A DNA stretch of 64,000 nucleotides from Prorocentrum cordatum. Lineage: Eukaryota; Sar; Dinophyceae; Prorocentrales; Prorocentraceae. The DNA lies in contig CAUYUJ010021671.1 of NCBI GenBank assembly GCA_963575745.1, positions 596,039 through 660,038 of the forward strand. Direction: 5' to 3'. The notes under the pieces are model-generated. The model searched no databases. It was not told the origin of the DNA and saw only the letters and a program-made list of their open reading frames with translations. The translations under genes were made by a program, and so were the position numbers. This document shows, piece by piece, positions 22,393 through 33,839 of this stretch. Position 1 is the stretch's first letter. Each line of letters opens with the position of its first letter.

Positions 22393-24301
22393 CTACAATA
22401 CGAGACATTTTGCAACGTGAAACTGGACCGACTGAAGATCCCATTCGCTCACGCGGCTGACCACGACGCCATCGATGCTGCAGTGGCACCATACTTCACC
22501 AAATCGAATGAGCCCATCATCATTCTGGAATGCGACCACATCAGCAGCCCTGATGAGTTTAAAGTTGACAAATGCTTTTGAACGTGCCAAGATGGTTGCT
22601 GCAGGGCTGATACCAAATTCCGAAGTCAAGGCACCGCGCATTTTTTTAAGCCGCATGCGGCTCCACGAGGTCTGACTTAAATATAGGGCGCTGCAAGTGA
22701 TACACTGCATCAAGAGCAACTGCCTCTACCAAACCCTTTTTCGTAACTACGGTCATTATGGCGAGACTCCGCAAGACGTTTCACTGTTTTGTGCTTCCTT
22801 TCCATGGGGAAGCGCGACACCAACTGCCTAAAACGAGCGAATGGTGGGCCTATTTGGGTTGCCCAGTGGCTCTTGGGTTTCCACAGGGACCCTCCATACG
22901 CAACTTGATGAGCGTACAAATGGGTTAAAATCGGATCGTCCAAAGAGTTCGCACTCACAGTGCCAGAATTTGCAACGCTGAGTAGCTCAAGCACCTTGCA
23001 CAACAACATTGCACTCTCAACTTGCGGTCTGCGCTGGCCAGAAGGATACGCGATATCGACGAGAAACTTATGCAGCACAGGTGCAAGGGCCAACATCTCG
23101 GATGCCGACCCTCCTGGCGTAAATGGCTCGTTGCCTTTGCATTTTTTTTTCGGGCGTTGCTGTAACAACCAGGCCACCTGAAATTCTGGAGGTATGCATC
23201 CAACTGCTTAGCACCTAATCTATTATAGGTTGCTTCGGCGAGCGACTGCATCAAACAGACCGCCTCATTATTGAATATTCCATCAACGGCGTATATGTGC
23301 ATCCAGTCCCAACCCCATACAGAGCCTAGCCTCACCCGTAATTCCGAATCTTGCATCACGCCAGTTTCGCAATATATGAAACCATAGTACACCTCGATTT
23401 CCTTCAGCTTGACGGGGTCGGTTGTTGCCAGATGCGCCAGCCTGGACTGCGTAGACCAGGTGTATTCGTCAGTCAATACCTTAAACTCTGAACGATCTAA
23501 AGTCGATGACGGGAGGCAGAAGTCTGTGCGCTCACCGACACACGCCGAGCTAATGCCCACAATGTTGCAACACAGTGGGCATATTTTCACACCGTTACAG
23601 CCTTTTGTCGTCAGCATGAACTTGTGCGCTCTCCCGTCTTGCACAATTAAATGCAACTTGGCAAATAGCAGCCGTGGGCTGCCCTCCCCTGGAATCTGAA
23701 ATGAGACTCCATGTCGGAGGTCATAAGATGATGGTTGCCCAAAAAACAAGTTCAACAGCGCACGAGTAAATTGAGACATGCCTCCACTCAGTTTGTTCAC
23801 ATGCGAGGACCTGCATCACGTCAGAGTTATCCATACTTCCTCGGCGGACAGGGCTGGATACCCCATGTTGTGGATTGCCCAGTAGAGCGTCTGTACTTTA
23901 CGAAAATTGTGAAGCCCCAAGCTGTTCCCAGGTGTTACTTCACCGGAATACAGTATCAGTTCCATTACATTGCTGCTGGCGTCCATTGTTTGAATGAACA
24001 CCTTGCGACACTCCGACGGTAATGGCAGCGCTGCTTCCAGCATTGCCAATGAGTGGATCACCCAGCAGCCGAAACCAGGAGTGAGGAAGTCATCGGGAAG
24101 TCTCTGCACGAGCGGTCCAAATTGAGCCCCCTGGTATGCAACATCTTGTCTGGCCTTCCGCACGGCCCAAGTCGAAGTCGCACTTGGACACTCAGCCCCT
24201 GAATCCCTCAGCTCTTTCAACACAGAAGCTAAACCTGCATCGGTGACGTGAGACTTTCTGCCGAGGTCTGACAACTTCAATCTCTTTGGATGCCCTGACA
24301 T
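22393..24301 (-). pseudogene. Multicopy dinoflagellate transposon-like protein, broken
   Basis: Four consecutive pieces read as one protein. Piece 1 runs from the ATG at 24301 (MSGHPKRLKLSDLGRKSH) to an in-frame TGA at 23816. Piece 2 continues in the same frame with KLSGGMSQFTRALLNLFF, a CPLC knuckle and WDWMHIYAVDGIFNNE. Piece 3 is shifted at about 23175 (PKSHWATQIG, FPMERKHKTVKR). Piece 4 is shifted again at about 22719 (VVAFQNDDGLIRFGEVW). The landmarks (EVTPGN, GGMSQ, CxxC, DWMH, ERKHKTVK) recall a very abundant dinoflagellate family of unclassified, probably DNA-transposon-derived proteins. That assignment is from memory of the family, not a search. GC is lower than in the neighbours, consistent with a foreign or mobile origin. 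Confidence 0.7.
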
Positions 24302-24539
24302 GACCTGGGCCCAAACGGCTATGCATGTGCATATACACGTATGTTGCATGGTTGTATACGCATGCGTAAATGGGTGTATGGGAGCATGTGGACTGCAAAA
24401 GTACCATGGGCAGCTGCATTGCAGCAAGAAGCCGAACTACTACAATACACGTGCATGCATACATAGATACATGCATGCACACAGATCGGGCCGTCTTGCA
24501 GGACCGCTCTTGGGCAGTCATAGGTCATAGGGCTATCTT

Positions 24540-24900
24540 GGGACATATTGGGCATAACCTGAGCAACTGCCACGACTGTCTTGCAGGCATATTGGGCCAT
24601 CTTGGGAGCCCGTTGGCCGTGAGGCCGATTTTGGAACGCCGCTCCATGCCAGTGTTGGGGCATAGTTTGGGACGCCGTTTCAAATTACATCTGGGGCAGC
24701 TGTCGCGACTGTCTTGAACGCCTCTTGGGCCATCTTGGGGGCCAGCGAGCCCGCGAGGCCGATTTTGGAACGCCGTTCCAATTTAGTTTTGGGGCAGATG
24801 CTGGAACGTAGTTCCAATTTACTTCCAGGGCAACTGTCACGACTGTCTGGGAGGCATCTTGGGCCATCGGGGGAGCCGCTTGGCAGTGGGCCGTATTGGG
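24540..24900 (+). repeat. Tandem repeat, unit about 130 bp, 3 copies
   Basis: ACGACTGTCTTG-type words recur at about 24571, 24706 and 24838. Each is linked to TTGGGCCATCTTGGG and GAGGCCGATTTTGGAACGCC. Confidence 0.7.
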
Positions 24901-25560
24901 GGTGCCCTCTTGGGCAGGGGCCCCGTCTTAATGGCATTGCTTGCAGCTGCCGTAGCCTTTTCGTTCGCAAGCCCAGTGGCATCGCCAACGTGCGGTGGTC
25001 AGATGCGCGCGCCGCCGACCCCGAACTCAAACTCACAGAAGGCAATTTACTAGTGTGCACGTCATGCGCATTCCAGGTGAACAGTCGCTGACTGGCCCAC
25101 GTGTGACAACCCTATGCAGGCCAATCTATCGAATTCGCAGGCCGTCGCTAGCACGAGTTGCGCACATAACATTGAACGCGTGCCAACATGCACCAGCCTG
25201 GTTCAAAATTGTTGTCAGACATGGCTGTGGACAACCACCCCTAGTCATCTACACATGTATCTGCCCCCCCTCATGCAATGCCTACCTGGAAGGCCAACAT
25301 GCCCTTCGAGCACGTAGCGTGCGTGCCTAGCTTTCGCCCCAGAGTTTACCAGCAGCCTGATACCCCTCCCGTGCAACGCAAATCGAATCAAAGTCACTCA
25401 ACCCCGATGCAAGGGCAGCAGCCTTGGCGCGGCCGTAGACCCAGGAGGCCCATGCGTTCTTAGACCAGCCACCGATCGCTGGGGAGTCCAGGAATTCAGC
25501 GTAGAATGTCCTCTTGCGCTTGCCACCTGCCCCTCCCCACTCATGTAGCCACGTGCGCGC
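24901..25560. other. No gene recognised; short hydrophobic frame at 24930-25050
   Basis: A short plus-strand frame beginning MALLAAAVAFSFASP looks like a signal peptide, but the frame ends after about 40 codons with no domain. I do not call a gene. Confidence 0.3.
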
Positions 25561-26400
25561 ATGCAGATCAGATAGTTACCCCTCTCGGCCTCCTCCCCCT
25601 CCTCCTCCTCCTCATCATCGTCAGCAGCATCATCATCATCATCATCATCCTATGCCTCCTCCTCCTCCTCCGCCTCCTCCTCCTCCCCTTTGTAGCGGAA
25701 GTGTTCCGCTACATGCCCCCCCCCCCCCTCGGCAGCACCAGTGAGCGCCTTTTGTAGCGGAAGGGTTATGCTACATGTCCTCCCCCCTCGTCCTCCCCCA
25801 GCCTCCTCATCATCCTATTCCTCATCCTCCCCCCCCCCCCCTCCGCCTCCGCCCCCTCGTCGTCCTCATCCTCCTCCTCCTCGCCTCATCTTCCTCCTCT
25901 TCCTCCGCCCCCCAGGGGGGGGAGGAGCTCCTCCTCCTGGAGAGCGGGGGGGGGGGGGGGAGCCGGCACGAGCCCCGAGAGGGCCCGCCCGAGTCACCAG
26001 AAACAACCGTGCTTTTATCAGGGGGCGCCATGCCTTAGTTAGCACATGTTGACATCTCCAGCGAGAGGAGAACTTGGAGGGTGAAGAGGAGAACCAGGAG
26101 CACGAGGGGCGAGAAGAACCAGGGGAAGAGCAGCAGGAGCGCGATGACGAGAACGAGGAGAAGAAGAGAAGGGGGAATAATAACGACGAGGATAATGAGG
26201 AATGGGGAATGGAATGGGTCGGGGGAGGAGAAGGAGGGGGAGGAGAAAGAGCAGGCGGGATGCGTGGGAGGGGGAAAGGGCAAGAAGTATGGCAACGAGG
26301 ACGATGTCAGCAATGACGACGACAGTGATGGCGACAAGGGCGCAGGCAAATCAGCAATATGTGGAACCATCCTGCCTCAAAATCGTTGTTGGGGATGCTG
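25560..26400. repeat. CCT/CAT microsatellites then GA-rich tract
   Basis: 25575-25700 and 25775-25910 are CCT/CAT runs with C and G homopolymers. TTTGTAGCGGAAG recurs at 25689 and 25750. 26070-26300 is purine-rich GAG/GGA repeat. No gene. Confidence 0.8.
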
Positions 26401-26815
26401 GGCTGAGGCTATAAATCGGTTTGTCGGTGCCGCTTCTCCGCCTCGTCTTCCTCTTTGTCCTGGTCCTCCTGCTGCTGCCTCCTCCATATCCCCCCCAACC
26501 CCTCTTGCTCCTCCTTGCAGGCTCTCCTCCTGGTCCTCATGTTCCCTCCCCGCTCCCCCTTTTTCCTCCATATTCCCGCAAGGATTGTGTTGATGTTGGT
26601 GCTAAGAGAGGCGCTGCGCCTGACGGTACCGGCATCGATATCGGCACTGGTGCTGGCACCGATGCCGGTATCGGTACCGGTGCCGGGCCATGATCGGCAT
26701 CGGTATCTCAACAGAAGATACAGCCAACACCAAAAGCGTTTCGCTTCCGATCGCGCTTCCTGTCACTTGGGTCTTAGGCGTTCGCCACGTCCCACGCGTT
26801 CTCAGCAGACGTGGT

Positions 26816-27122
26816 GCGGCAAACGCCTAAGATCTACAAGGCGGCCTGTGCTGAGATGGGGCCTGCGCTGCAGGGGTCTTCTCAGCAGGGGCACCCGGGT
26901 GCCCCTGCTGAGAGGAAGTGGGTCTGACCCTGGGATCGTCGTCTGGATCTGATGAGACAAGCTCCATTTGGAGGGCGTCGTCTCAGCAAGCCCAGCCGAC
27001 GATCCCGGAGGCAGACCCACGCCCTCTCTGCAGAGGCACCCGGGTGCCCCTGCTGAGAAGAGCTCTGCAGCGCAGGCTTTCTCTCAGCAGAGGCCACAGT
27101 GTGGATCTTGGGCGTTTGCCGC
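26816..27122. mobile_element. 307-bp foldback element
   Basis: GCGGCAAACGCC at 26816 is matched by GGCGTTTGCCGC ending at 27122. The arms, about 150 bp each, pair through most of their length (GCCTGCGCTGCAG, TCTTCTCAGCAGGGGCACCC, GTGGGTCT, GGGATCGTCG) and meet at CTCCATTTGGAG near 26968. Nested inside the left arm is a 34-bp perfect palindrome (26880-26913) centred on ACCCGGGT, and the right arm holds its partner with two mismatches. A further 15-bp arm (TCTTAGGCGTTCGCC, 26772) lies just outside on the left. No coding capacity. Probably a non-autonomous foldback transposon. Confidence 0.8.
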
Positions 27123-27169
27123 GGCCTCGGCCGGCCGTTCGCTTCTGCCGCGGCGGGCGGCCGCCCGCT

Positions 27170-28325
27170 CATCCGATTCGTCATCGTCGTAGTCGTCGCC
27201 GTCGTCGTCATCATCAGGACCCTCGTCGTCATCATCAACGACAGCATCATCGTCGACGACGCCACCATAATAATCATCATCATCGCCATCATCGTCATCG
27301 TCGTCGTCATCGTCATCATCACCATCACCATCATGCCCACCATCACAGTCACCCTCGCAATCGACATCATGAGCCGTTATTCCAATCGTTGTCGTCGCCA
27401 CCGTGAGCGCCGATGCCGCTGGCATATATTGCAGTCGCCATGATCGGTGGATCGTCGCCGTCAGTGAGATCCACATGATAACGACTACCATCATCTTTAT
27501 CATATCCATCCCCCTGTTTATCTTGCTATGCCTTCTGATACATTTTTTTTTTTTAAAAAAAAATGCCCTCTGATCCTCTGTATTTGTTCCTTGGACAATC
27601 GTAGAAAGTGAGAAACAATAAGTGGGGAGAGGGACGGGGAGTGAGACGTGAGAAAAGAGCAGGAGTTGGAGGAGCAGCGGGGGGAGGATTGGGGATGGAA
27701 GGGGGGCAGTAGCAGAAGGGGGACCAGGACAAGGAGGAGGAGGGCGCGGAGCAGCAACACATGATGAATACATGATAGCCAGGGGCCAGCATCCTCAGCA
27801 GAAATGTTAAATCCAACGTTGATTCAAAGCTTGTTCGCGAGTCCTCCGAATCATCGTAATCCTGTTCCTGATTGGCATGCGCCCGTCTCGTGATCACTGT
27901 CGTCGTCGTTGTTGTCGCCGTCCTCATCATCATGTTTCTTGCCGCCTACCCGCCCACGCAACCTCATCGTCCTCACTTCCCTCCGCCTCCTCATGCCGTT
28001 CCTCTTTCTTCTCGCCGTTTTGTTCCTCCTTATCCTTTTTATCATCATTCTCGTCGTCGTGCCCCTGATGCTCTCCCTCATCATGTCTCTCCTCGCCCCT
28101 CATCGTACTCTGGGTTCTCATCCTTGCCTTCATATTTATCCTCCCGTTGGAGATTTCTTCAACATCTATTCCGGCCTAGCGCTCCCGCCTCAGACGCCCT
28201 TCCAAATCGCACAAAAGTCCGGCCCTCGCCTCGGCGCCAGCTAACTGCCCACTCGGGCCAGGGGCTATTGAATCCCCTCCTGGAGGATGATGCGATAACA
28301 GCAGTGTAATCAAACTGGTTGTTTG
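27170..28325. repeat. GTC/ATC and CCT microsatellites, T/A homopolymer hairpin
   Basis: 27175-27370 is GTC/ATC repeat. 27542-27563 is a run of T followed directly by a run of A. 27600-27760 is GGA-rich and 27890-28140 is pyrimidine-rich. Hydrophobic open frames over these tracts are not credible genes. Confidence 0.7.
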
Positions 28326-28329
28326 GTCC

Positions 28330-29490
28330 TGGCCCCGTCTGGGAACCCAGTTGCGAGGATGTCTCAGGCGAGCAGGCTGGGTCACCTAGCGGGCCACATC
28401 TCAGAGCCCAAAGTAGCGAGGATGTCTCAGGAGAAACAGGCCAGGCTACCTAAAATCAGGGCATCTCTGAGCCTGGAAATGCAATGATGCCACAAGAGAA
28501 TCTGGCCAGACCACCTCGCGAGCAGCATCTGAGCCTGGTGTTGCGAGGAAGTCTCTGGCGAAGCGCGCCAGCCAACCTCGCGCGCGGCACGTCTGAGCCC
28601 GGAGTTGCGAAAATGTCTCGGGCGGAACGGGCCATACCACATCAGGTCAGAGCATATATCAGCCCAGAGTTGCGAGGATGTCTCAGGCAAAGTTGGCCAG
28701 ACCACATCGCGCGCGGCATAGTGGAGCCCAGAGTTGCGAGGATCTCGCAGGCGAAAATGGCAAAACCACCGCGCCCACGACACTTGGGAGCCAAGAATTG
28801 CGAGGATACCTCTGGCGAAACTGGCTGGACCACCTCGCTCCTGGCATCTCGAAGACCAGAGTTGCGAGAATGTCCCAGGCGAGCTGGGCCGGACCACCTC
28901 AGGTCAGGGCATATTTGAGATTGGAGTTGCGAGGATGTTTCAAGCGAATCGGGCCGGACCAATTCAGGTCAGAGCATCTCCAATCCCAGAGCCGCGACGA
29001 TGTCTCGGGCGAGACTGGCCGGACCGCCTTGTGCGCGGCATCTCTGAGTCTGAGCCCAGAATTGCAAGGGTGTCTCAGGCGAAATGGGCCAGACCACCTC
29101 GCTCGCGGCATATCTGAGCCCAGAGTTGCGAGGACATCTCAGGCGAAATGGGCCATACCACATCATGCCAGGGCGTACCTGAGCCCAGTGTTGCGAGGAT
29201 GCTCAGGCGAGCCTGGCCGCACCATCTCGGGCGGAGCTGGCCAGACTACCTGGCGCATAGCATATCGGAGCTCAGAGTTGGAAGATGTCTCAGGCGAAAC
29301 GGGCCAGGCCACCTCAGGTTCAGGCATCTCTGAGGCCAGAGTGGCGAGAATGTGTGAGGCAAAATTGGCTGGATCACCTCGCGCGCGGCATGTCTGAGCC
29401 CAGAGTTGCGAGGATGTCTCAGGCGATTTGGGCTGGACCTGCTCAGGTCACGGCATCTCTGAGCCCAGAGTTGCGAGGATGCCTCTGGCT
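28330..29490 (-). repeat. Satellite B, inverted array
   Basis: Read on the minus strand this is the satellite seen at 8345-9715. The plus strand shows AGAGTTGCGAGGATGTCTCA, GGCGAAATGGGCCAGACCAC and CTCGCGCGCGGCATCTCTGA blocks, about 17 units. Array edges are sharp against 28325 and 29495. Confidence 0.9.
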
Positions 29491-29499
29491 TCCACTGTA

Positions 29500-30240
29500 G
29501 GGACCAGCGGGCCTCGCAAGGTCACCGACCTCGGTGATCGGTGACCTGCCAGAGCCTCCAATAGGCCTCGTAAAGTCACCGACGTCGGAGACCTTCCGCG
29601 GCCATCAACGCGGGCCTCGCGATGTCACCGACCTCGGTGACCTGCTGGGGCCTCCAGCGGGCCACGCAAGGTCACCGGCCTGTGTTCGATATACGGTGGC
29701 CTGCCAGGGGGTCCAAAGAACCTCGCAAGGTCTCGGTGACATGCGGGGCCTTCAAAGGGCCCCTTTAGGTCACCCACCTCGGTGACCTTCCCGGGCCTCC
29801 AGCGGGCTTCGCAAGGTCACCAGCCTGGGTTTAAGACTCGGTGATCTGCCGGAAGCTCCAAAGAGCCTCGCAAAGTCACCGACCTCGGTACCCTGCCGGG
29901 GCCTTCAACGGGCCTCGCGAGGTCACCGACCTCGGTGACCTGCCGGGGCCTCCAGCGGACCTCGCAGGGTCACCGGCTTGTGTTCGATATGCGGTGGCCT
30001 GCCGGGGGTCCAACGAGGCTCGCAAGGTCACCGACCTCGGTGACCTGCCAGGGCCTTCAACGGGCCTCGCAAGGCCACCGACCTCGGTGATTGCTGGGGC
30101 CATCAACGGGCCTCGCGAGGTCACCGACCTCGGTGACCTGCCTGGGCCTCCAACGGGCCTCGCAAGGTCACCGCCCTGTGTTCGACATTCGGTGACCTGC
30201 CCAGGCCTCCAAAGGGCCTCGCGAGGTCAACAACGGCTGC
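29500..30240 (+). repeat. Satellite C, palindromic GTCACCGA unit
   Basis: Units of about 45-70 bp carry GGTCACCGACCTCGGTGACC, an exact 9-bp inverted repeat around CC, followed by TGCCGGGGCCTCCAACGGGC. Some units replace the palindrome with GTCACCGGCCTGTGTTCGAT. About 12 units. The GTCACCGA core recurs in the large palindrome at 63602-63643. Confidence 0.85.
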
Positions 30241-31402
30241 CGGGGCCTCAAACGGGCATCGTCGTCATCGTCGTCATGGCCGTCGTCGTCGTCATGGCCG
30301 TCGTCGTCGTCGTCGTCGTCGTCGCACTATAGAACGGTTCTCGCGCGCTGGACACCGGACACCGAACACTGGACACCGGACACCGGGCACTGGACACCAA
30401 GCACCGGGCACGGGACACCGGACACCGGACCCGGACATTGATGGTGATGTTTATGTTGGCGTCGATGACGACTACGGTAATAATTGCGATGTTGATAGTG
30501 ACGTTGGTCGTGACGATGCAGACGGCGACGGTGATATGATTATGATGGTGACGAAGTTGACAATGAAGTTGACCATGATGGTGATGGTGATGACGATGAT
30601 GACGATGTTGATTGTTACGATGATTGTGATGTCGCTGCTGATGATCATAGCGAATATTATGCTTTTGCTGACTGATAAAGTGGAGGAGGAGGAGGAAGAA
30701 GAGGGAGGAGGAGGACGGGTCGTCGTCGCGGTCTTCGTCGTCGTCGTCGCCTTCATCGTCGTCGTCGTCGCCTTCATCGTCGTCGTCGTCGTCGTCGCCT
30801 TCATCGTCGTCGTCGTCGTCCGACGCCCTCGTCGTTTTCGTCTCCCTCGTCGCCCTCGCGGAGGTCCAGCAAGACATATTGAACACTATTTTAATGTCTC
30901 GCCCCGACCGACCCGCCCCGCCCGCCCGTTAGGGTCCGCCCGCCGGACCCGACCCGCCCGTTAGGGCACGCGCGTGCCAACTCGATGATGTTTCCTACTT
31001 TAATGTCCCGCCCGCCCGACCCGACCCGCCCGTTAGGGTCCGCCCGCCCGACCCGACGCGCCCGTTGGGGCCCGCTCCTGCTGCTCCTCATCCTCCTGAT
31101 CCTCCCCCCACTCCTCCTCCTCCTCCCCCTCCTCCTTCTCCCCATCCACCTCCTCCTCCTCCTCCCCCTCCTCATCCTCTTCATTCCCCCTCATCCTCAT
31201 CATCATAATCCTCATTATGCTGCTGTTCTTCCTCCTCCCCATCCTCATCATCCTCCACATCCTCTACCTCCCCCTTCTCTTCATCATCGCCATCATTATC
31301 ATCCTCCTGCTGCTCCTTCCCCTCCTCATCCTGATCCCCCTCCTCATACTCCTTATGCTGCCATCCTGCTGCTGCTGCTGCATCCTCGTCCTGCTGCTTG
31401 TC
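30241..31402. repeat. Microsatellite and minisatellite mixture
   Basis: GTC repeats at 30250-30330. A heptamer array GGACACC at 30346-30432. GAT-type sequence at 30440-30660. GTCGTC at 30720-30830. A repeated GACCCGACCCGCCCGTTAGG motif (30900-31070, three copies, with CTTTAATGTC leaders). CCT repeats at 31080-31400. No gene. Confidence 0.8.
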
Positions 31403-31602
31403 CTCCTCCTGCTCATCATCGTCATTATAATATCCTGTATGAATGAGCCGTACCTTCTCCAAAATTGTGGGTCTGATCGCGCTGTAGGTAGTGTCGGGCC
31501 CCTGGACACTGCGTATCATCAGCCTCTGGTTCAAAGTAGTGGTAGCTGGGGTGCTCCAGGAAGCGCACCCGACGTGTTCTTGCAGGTGGCGTTGGCTGCG
31601 CG

Positions 31603-32646
31603 CTACCCGCGCTGCTTGACGTCACTGCCCTTGCTGGCGCCCTTGCCCGCCAGGACGGCGGCAGCCCGTTCCTTGGCGTTGGGGTGGGGCTGGGAGGTGG
31701 CGTCGGCGGCGACTGTTGCCCCTGATGGGGCCCCTGGGATGGCGGCGGGCTCGGCGCTTGGGCGACCCCCTGAGGCCTGAGCTTCATCGTCGCCGCCTGC
31801 AGCGCCAGCAGCACGGCCCCCGGGAGGAGCAGACTCTGCACGGGGCCGCTTGGCCTTGAGCCTCTGCTTCTGCGTCTCGTGGGCGGCCCTGGTGGCGTCG
31901 CACTTCTGCTTGGCTTCCTGGAAAAGCTGGGCGGCGACTTTTTGCATGGAAGCCTTGAGCTCCTCCTTGCGCTCGGCAAAATCGGAGTGGTCTTCTGCTC
32001 CCAACTCGCAGTCATCTCCCATGTCGAACATCCCGCCGTCGTCGAAGAGGTCCTCGGCCTTGAGCTGCCCCTCAAGGAGGGCTTGGAGGTTGAGCTTGGC
32101 AGGGGCGGCGGCGGGATCTTTGGCGCCGACTGTGGCCGTGTACTCCTCCTCGAGGACGGCCTTGTAGGCGTTCTCCGCATCTGTGAGGTCGCTAACCAGC
32201 GCGTGAACGAGCTCAGCCTGCACAGTAGTCTGCTTCTGGAGGTTGGCCAGAGTGTCCGTGGCTGCGTTGAGCTTCTTCTCGATCGCAGAAACCTTACGCT
32301 GGGCTTGTGCAGCTCGCTGGTGGACGGGGCGGACCACGCTGGCCTTGTCCAGTTCCGCCTGGTACTTGGCCGCCGTGGTGGTGTCGCCCATCGGAGTGGC
32401 AGTGTCCACCAGCTTCTGGAGGTCGGCTGGCGAGAATTGGGGAGTGGCTCCTGCTGCACGCCCCTGGCTCCGAGTCCACCGGTTGGTGCCTTTGCTCTCT
32501 TTCCCGTCAGCCCCTGGCGTAAGTGCAGTGTCGGGATCCTGGCGTGGTCGGTGACAGTGTTTGCACCAAGTCCAGTGCAGGAGGTTCTGGCCGCACCCGC
32601 ACATGCTGCACTTCCACCTCCCGTCAGCATGTCGGCCATGGGACAT
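31603..32646 (-). CDS. Zinc-finger and coiled-coil protein, ORF1-like
   Basis: 347 codons from the ATG at 32646; an in-frame GTG two codons upstream was not used. Residues about 12-35 carry a four-cysteine ribbon, CSMCGCGQNLLHWTWCKHC. Residues about 85-170 have coiled-coil character (AQRKVSAIEKKLNAATDTL). The remainder is Ala/Lys/Glu-rich with a basic, low-complexity C-terminus. Such N-terminal C4 finger plus coiled-coil proteins resemble first ORFs of LINE-like elements, but a host RNA-binding protein is possible. A conserved-looking tail (VRFLEHPSYHYFEPEADD) lies in another frame just past the stop, around 31510-31570, which suggests a frameshift near the C-terminus. Carried by an SL retrocopy. 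Confidence 0.6.
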   Translation of the reverse strand: MSHGRHADGRWKCSMCGCGQNLLHWTWCKHCHRPRQDPDTALTPGADGKESKGTNRWTRSQGRAAGATPQFSPADLQKLVDTATPMGDTTTAAKYQAELDKASVVRPVHQRAAQAQRKVSAIEKKLNAATDTLANLQKQTTVQAELVHALVSDLTDAENAYKAVLEEEYTATVGAKDPAAAPAKLNLQALLEGQLKAEDLFDDGGMFDMGDDCELGAEDHSDFAERKEELKASMQKVAAQLFQEAKQKCDATRAAHETQKQRLKAKRPRAESAPPGGRAAGAAGGDDEAQASGGRPSAEPAAIPGAPSGATVAADATSQPHPNAKERAAAVLAGKGASKGSDVKQRG

Positions 32647-32808
32647 AGGCACGGGTCTGGTGGCGAGAGAGGCGCTCTGCGCAAGCTATGCTCCTCCGAA
32701 CACGGTGCCGCGGGACGAACCCCAAGCCGTCTGAGCCAGACAGGCTACGGAGGGGTCCAAAGTTAATCGCTGATTCTCGGGCGTCTATAGCCCTTCACAA
32801 CGTTTAGC

Positions 32809-32830
32809 CTTGAGCCAAAATGGCTACGGT
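32809..32830 (-). other. DinoSL (complete 22-nt spliced leader)
   Basis: The minus strand reads A plus the exact 21-nt constant part of the dinoflagellate leader, continuing into GCTAAACGTTGTGAAGG. It lies 163 bp upstream of the ATG at 32646 and marks the 5' end of a copied mRNA. Confidence 0.95.
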
Positions 32831-32937
32831 CTCCTCCTGCTCCTCCTGCTCCTCCTCCTCCTCCTCCTCCTCATCATCATCATCATCAGCATCAGCATCA
32901 GCATCAGCATCAGCATCAGCATCAGCATCAGCATCAG

Positions 32938-32981
<44 letters not shown>

Positions 32982-33044
32982 GCATCAGCATCATCATCAT
33001 CATCATCACATCAGCATCAGCATCAGCATCAGCATCAGCATCAG

Positions 33045-33087
<43 letters not shown>

Positions 33088-33110
33088 ATCAGCATCAGCA
33101 TCAGCATCAG

Positions 33111-33166
<56 letters not shown>

Positions 33167-33787
33167 CTCCTCCTCCTCCTCCTGCTCCCCTTCCTCCTCG
33201 TTTTCCTCCTCCTGCTCCTCCTGCACCTCCTGCTCCTCCTCGTCCTACTCATCCTCCTCCTCCTCCTACTCCGCCTCCTCCTGCTCCTCCTCCTCCTCCT
33301 CCTGCTCCTCCTGCTGCTCCTCCTCCTCCTCCTCCTCCTCCTCCTCCTGCGACGACGACCACAGTCACGACGACGATCGTTGCAACGGCGACCGTGACGA
33401 CGGCGCCGACGACGACCAGCACCACCACCACCATCACCACCACCACCGCCACCACCGTGACGACGACGACGACCACGACGAGCCACGCCGTCCGTGGCGG
33501 CGACGACGACCACGACCCACGCCGTCCGTGGCGGCGACGACGACGACCCCCGAAGACGACGGCCGCGACGACGGCGGCGGCAACGGCCGCGAGGACGACG
33601 ACAACGACGACCGCCACGACGACGACCCGCAGCGGCCGCGACCGAAGGCCGCGGCCGGGCGGCGAGGCCGCCTGCGCCCGGGCCTGCGCCCACACCGCCT
33701 GCGGGGGCTCGCGCCGCCGGCCGCCGCCGCCGTCGTCGGTGTGCGACGTCGTGGTCGACGTCGTGGTCATAGTGGCCGTGGTCGTCA

Positions 33788-33839
<52 letters not shown>

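Larger units (their letters stand above)
31415..32830 (-). mobile_element. SL-bearing retrocopy 2
   Basis: A complete DinoSL (32809-32830, minus) heads a 1.4-kb minus-strand segment with a long intron-free ORF. CTCCTCCTGCTC occurs at 32831-32842, directly outside the leader, and at 31403-31414 on the other side. It could be a 12-bp target-site duplication, but it lies in CCT microsatellite on both sides and so is weak. No poly(A) remains. Confidence 0.7.

Noticed and set aside
24946-24972. CCGTAGCCTTTTCGTTCGCAAG, a leader-like word on the plus strand
   Set aside because: Needs one deletion, several substitutions and an insertion to match DinoSL, and there is no retrogene structure beside it. 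Probably chance.
27909-28244. Hydrophobic 111-codon plus frame resembling a membrane protein
   Set aside because: Pyrimidine-rich repeat automatically encodes Leu/Ile/Phe/Val. No start context, no homologous landmarks.
29500-30240. CRISPR array
   Set aside because: Repeats are contiguous, variable in length and lack unique spacers; the genome is eukaryotic.
32730-32751. Possible second degenerate leader downstream of the one at 32809 (minus CCGTAGCC then TGGCTCA)
   Set aside because: About 16 of 21 matches, but it is not adjacent to the intact leader and includes CCGTAG, which truncated relicts lack. Too weak to annotate.
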